A DNA stretch of 7,477 nt from Methanosphaera sp. rholeuAM74. GTDB lineage: Archaea; Methanobacteriota; Methanobacteria; Methanobacteriales; Methanobacteriaceae. Where the stretch lies: positions 1,397 through 8,873 of the forward strand of contig MUZZ01000139.1 in the NCBI GenBank assembly GCA_003266075.1. The letters are read 5' to 3'. The position numbers and the translations under genes were made by a program. The notes under the pieces were generated by a model that was given only the letters and a program-made list of their open reading frames with translations, made no database searches and was not told where the DNA came from. Position 1 is the stretch's first letter. Every line of letters begins with the position of its first letter. Below, one piece after another: positions 5,684 to 7,477 of the stretch.

Positions 5684-6751
5684 TTGGCAACTTTTTTTCA
5701 AACTTTAAGGGATATACAGAATAGGGAAAGAAATTCTGGAACGCTCACAGAAGTAGACGAATCATTCTATGATGACGCTTCAAAATATCTTCAAGAATTA
5801 TTGGAAGTAGTAAATGAAAACCCTTTATCTCTAGAAGCATATCAGCTCAGGGATGCACAGACGATAACAACAGAAATTTGTGAAAGAAGGGAATTCAAGA
5901 TAATAACGTCAGCAATTTCTAATGTCCAGAAAACTCATAACATAGTCAAGGGATACACAGATGAATCCACCTTGTTCGATGAAATACCTTATAACACGAC
6001 TCCGGAGGAGGAAAAACTATATAAGACCATAATTTCATCCATAATGGAGTATCGTAACGACTTGATGAAGGACGTACAGGCAAATAGCAACACAGAAATA
6101 GAATCAGACAACAAGGATTCGGATGAAACGGAGCAATGGGAAGAAGTAAGTCATGAGGACGAAGAAATAGAGGACATTCCTCCCGAATTTGATGAACCAC
6201 CAAAACCTAAGCCAAAAAATGAACCACAAATAATGCAGATGGAAGACATTGAAGCATTGTTTGGTCAAGTACCAGATGACACATTGTTTGATGAAAACAA
6301 TCAGCCAGTACAAGTCAAACAAGGAAAACATGACATACAAACACCTTTTAATCCACCAGAAGCACCTAAAGAGGACACAATACAATTACAGAACAAAGAA
6401 AAAAAAGAAGAATCACTTAAAGACGATGTTGGGGTTGATGAAGTTAAACAAACAATGGATTCAACGGACAAAGAGGAAACCAAGCTAAAAGATACTCCAA
6501 CAACAAAACATGATGATAATCATGAAGAAGAAATCCAAGAACAAACAAGTGAAAGTCAAAATAGTGTCAGCATAGACAGCATAGAATTTAATGAAGAAGA
6601 ATTGGTCTATTTCAAACAGAAAGTTACTACAGACTTCTTGGATGAGGATGAAAAGACATACGGTCCATTTAATGTTAATGACATGGCTGTACTGCCGGGG
6701 GCTATCGTGAAGATATTGCTCTCAAGAGATATTATCTCAATTTTAGAGTAA
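5684..6751 (+). CDS. gins51: GINS complex protein, Gins51-like, with a long acidic linker
   Basis: GINS joins MCM and a Cdc45/RecJ-like protein (GAN) in the archaeal replicative helicase. The N-terminal part (about residues 1-134) has the alpha-helical A domain: LRDIQNRER, then the FYDDASKYLQELL stretch typical of Gins51. The C-terminal B domain (about 304-355) has ELVYF, then TYGPFNVNDMAVLPG and a final helix and strand. Order A then B is that of the 51 class. Between them lie about 165 residues of E-, D-, K-, P- and Q-rich, apparently disordered sequence; most archaeal Gins51 proteins are much shorter than 355 residues. In the linker MEDIEALF (186-193) resembles a degenerate PIP box. The start is a TTG at 5684, directly after an in-frame TAG, with GGAG at 5671-5674 and 9 nt spacing. 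A T7 tract lies in codons 3-6. Its position after PCNA supports a replication role. Confidence 0.88.
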   Translation: MATFFQTLRDIQNRERNSGTLTEVDESFYDDASKYLQELLEVVNENPLSLEAYQLRDAQTITTEICERREFKIITSAISNVQKTHNIVKGYTDESTLFDEIPYNTTPEEEKLYKTIISSIMEYRNDLMKDVQANSNTEIESDNKDSDETEQWEEVSHEDEEIEDIPPEFDEPPKPKPKNEPQIMQMEDIEALFGQVPDDTLFDENNQPVQVKQGKHDIQTPFNPPEAPKEDTIQLQNKEKKEESLKDDVGVDEVKQTMDSTDKEETKLKDTPTTKHDDNHEEEIQEQTSESQNSVSIDSIEFNEEELVYFKQKVTTDFLDEDEKTYGPFNVNDMAVLPGAIVKILLSRDIISILE

Positions 6752-6767
6752 TAAAAACTGGGATTTT

Positions 6768-6797
6768 AGACATACATTTCAACTGTATTTTCTGTCT
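6768..6797 (+). other. Bulged hairpin just after the GINS stop
   Basis: AGACA (6768-6772) and TACA (6773-6776) pair with TGTA (6784-6787) and TGTCT (6793-6797), with TTTTC bulged on the 3' side and a 7-nt loop. It begins 17 nt after the GINS stop and may form the 3' end structure of the message. Confidence 0.3.
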
Positions 6798-6866
6798 TGG
6801 TGCTGATTGTCAACATAATCATGGACATGAAATTTGATATAACGTCCTTATTTATTATTTAACAAC

Positions 6867-6911
6867 TTATTTTTTCTTTTTGTTGGTTTTAATAGTCCCA
6901 GCTTGTTTTTT
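6867..6911 (+). terminator. Multiple T-tract terminator after the GINS gene
   Basis: Runs of T occur at 6870-6875 (six), 6877-6881 (five), 6887-6890 (four) and 6906-6911 (six). Repeated T-tracts are the standard archaeal terminator. They should end the PCNA-GINS transcript and isolate eL42. Confidence 0.65.
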
Positions 6912-6976
6912 GCCTTGATGATATTCAACATAATATATAAATAATATAGTTATCATAATAATATATAGATAAATTA

Positions 6977-7006
6977 TTGGTTGTTCTATGATTAAGGAAC
7001 AATTAG
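6977..7006. repeat. Inverted repeat in the gap before eL42
   Basis: TTGTTC (6981-6986) and GAACAA (6997-7002) are perfect complements around a 10-nt loop. In RNA the stem can lengthen outward through G-T pairs to 6977 and 7006. No gene is attached to it. Confidence 0.4.
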
Positions 7007-7106
7007 GATTTAGTAATTATATAAGTTATATACAGGATATAATGGTTAGTTATTCATATTTTGAAGTATAAATTAACACGTTATCGTATTTTTTAAAACT
7101 AACTAA

Positions 7107-7124
7107 ATATTATTAGAATAATAT
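7107..7124. repeat. Inverted repeat 1 of a cluster of four
   Basis: ATATTATT (7107-7114) and AATAATAT (7117-7124) are perfect complements around AG. With only two bases between the arms this is better read as a DNA site than as an RNA hairpin. Confidence 0.5.
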
Positions 7125-7133
7125 CTACTTCAT

Positions 7134-7153
7134 TGTAAAAGGGATTTTTTACA
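7134..7153. repeat. Inverted repeat 2 of a cluster of four
   Basis: TGTAAAA (7134-7140) and TTTTACA (7147-7153) form a 7-bp stem around GGGATT; two further pairs (one G-T) extend it to 7132 and 7155. The loop and the T6 in it (7145-7150) also resemble a terminator element. Confidence 0.5.
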
Positions 7154-7164
7154 GTATATAACAC

Positions 7165-7180
7165 ATTGAATGTATTCAAT
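7165..7180. repeat. Inverted repeat 3 of a cluster of four
   Basis: ATTGAAT (7165-7171) and ATTCAAT (7174-7180) are perfect complements around GT. The compact dyad resembles a binding site for a dimeric regulator; none is identified. Confidence 0.5.
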
Positions 7181-7219
7181 AAAAGAAGTTTATTCTCAAA
7201 AACTAGGGGATACTCTATT

Positions 7220-7240
7220 AATATCTGATTAGAAGATATT
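7220..7240. repeat. Inverted repeat 4 of a cluster of four
   Basis: AATATCT (7220-7226) and AGATATT (7234-7240) are perfect complements around a 7-nt loop, about 90 nt before the eL42 start. Confidence 0.5.
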
Positions 7241-7273
7241 TTATGTGAAGTAAGGATTATGGTCGTTACTTTG

Positions 7274-7297
7274 TTATATGAATGAATCATATATTTT
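7274..7297 (+). promoter_or_regulatory. Candidate promoter of eL42
   Basis: Two TATA-like stretches are present: TTATATG at 7274-7280 and ATATATTTT at 7289-7297. The first predicts a transcript start near 7303 and a leader of about 29 nt holding the Shine-Dalgarno site; the second would leave almost no leader before that site. I favour the first, weakly. Confidence 0.35.
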
Positions 7298-7331
7298 TTT
7301 AAACGAAAAAATCAGAGGAGTTGAAGAAAAC

Positions 7332-7477
7332 ATGAAAATACCAAAAGAAAGAAGGACATACTGTCCAAAATGTAAGAAACACACGGTACATGAAGTACAG
7401 ACAGCCAAAAGAAGAAAAGCAAGCGAATTAAAATGGGGTCAGCGTCAGTTCAGACGTGTAACTGCTGGTTACAGAGG
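7332..7477 (+). CDS. rpl44e: Ribosomal protein eL42 (L44e), 5' part only
   Basis: Small zinc-binding protein of the large ribosomal subunit, located near the E site. The 48 complete codons in view begin MKIPKERRTYCPKCKKHTVH and continue to the conserved WGQRQFRRVTAGY, a clear match to archaeal L44e. C11 and C14 form the first half of the zinc site; the second pair should lie beyond the window. The full family length is about 92-95 residues, so roughly half is missing. The ATG at 7332 follows AGAGGAG (7314-7320) with 11 nt spacing. In related archaea the next gene is usually ribosomal protein eS27, which would lie downstream. It seems to have its own promoter, separated from the replication genes by 580 nt. 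Confidence 0.96.
   Translation, partial: MKIPKERRTYCPKCKKHTVHEVQTAKRRKASELKWGQRQFRRVTAGYR

Larger units (their letters stand above)
6752..7331. other. 580-nt AT-rich intergenic region without a convincing gene
   Basis: No open frame here looks like a real protein on either strand. The first part (6752-6911) holds a bulged hairpin, a possible long-range stem (CTGGGA 6758-6763 with TCCCAG 6896-6901) and T-tract terminators. The middle (6912-7106) is plain AT-rich DNA with one hairpin. The last part (7107-7240) holds four short inverted repeats, followed by the promoter and ribosome-binding site of eL42. A non-coding RNA is possible but not shown. Confidence 0.6.

Noticed and set aside
4857..5690. 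Antisense open frame of 277 codons over PCNA
   Set aside because: It is the shadow of the certain PCNA gene, with no recognisable protein features.
6249..6488. Alternative + frame and an A8 run (6399-6406) as a sign of programmed frameshift in the GINS gene
   Set aside because: The overlapping frame encodes no conserved sequence, and the main frame continues correctly into the GINS B domain; the A8 run is ordinary lysine coding.
6916..6921. TGATGA as box C of a C/D guide RNA
   Set aside because: No box D (CTGA) follows within the usual 60 nt, and no C'/D' pair is seen.
7099..7290. Minus-strand open frame of 63 codons before eL42
   Set aside because: No Shine-Dalgarno, hydrophobic AT-codon composition expected by chance, and it runs across several inverted repeats.
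1..7477. Mobile element, CRISPR array, tRNA or rRNA
   Set aside because: No transposase or integrase, no regularly spaced direct repeats, and no cloverleaf or rRNA-like sequence was seen on either strand.

Overview
The window looks like a stretch of the chromosome of a methanogenic archaeon of the order Methanobacteriales, and probably a Methanosphaera-like lineage. Every recognisable gene is an archaeal or archaeal/eukaryotic type: diphthamide synthase Dph2, exosome subunit Csl4, RNA polymerase subunit Rpo11, transcript cleavage factor TFS, PCNA, a GINS-family protein and ribosomal protein eL42. The DNA is clearly AT-rich, intergenic regions are very AT-rich, UUG starts are used, and promoters look like archaeal TATA boxes. 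The genus is an inference from protein similarity and base composition recalled from memory. All supported genes lie on the + strand. There is no tRNA, rRNA, CRISPR array, insertion sequence or other sign of a mobile element.

Layout. (1) Positions 1-1574: the 3' part of an archaeal hypoxanthine phosphoribosyltransferase gene (hpt), then dph2 18 nt later, presumably co-transcribed. (2) 1575-2518: a promoter region, then csl4 and rpo11 overlapping by 4 nt (ATGA). (3) 2519-3054: a T-rich terminator overlapping a near-perfect TATA box, then a Nudix hydrolase without a Shine-Dalgarno sequence. (4) 3055-3445: TFS. (5) 3446-4643: a T-tract terminator, then an unrecognised protein with a long acidic disordered N-terminal part, two membrane helices and a basic tail. 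(6) 4644-6751: a 220-nt leader region with a perfect palindrome, PCNA (UUG start), an 88-nt spacer with a C7/G4 hairpin, and a GINS (Gins51-like) gene (UUG start) with an unusually long acidic linker. (7) 6752-7331: 580 nt without a convincing gene, holding T-tract terminators and a series of short inverted repeats. (8) 7332-7477: the 5' part of the eL42 gene, running off the window.

Together the genes form an archaeal information-processing neighbourhood: RNA decay (Csl4), transcription (Rpo11, TFS), replication (PCNA, GINS) and translation (Dph2 acting on EF-2, eL42), plus purine salvage and a nucleotide-hydrolysing Nudix enzyme. As far as I recall, much of this order is conserved in other Methanobacteriales. 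The core genes are therefore ordinary. The points worth a second look are the unknown membrane protein between TFS and PCNA, the long linker of the GINS protein with a PCNA-binding-like motif, and several unexplained inverted repeats. I found no clear sign of a wholly new multi-gene system.
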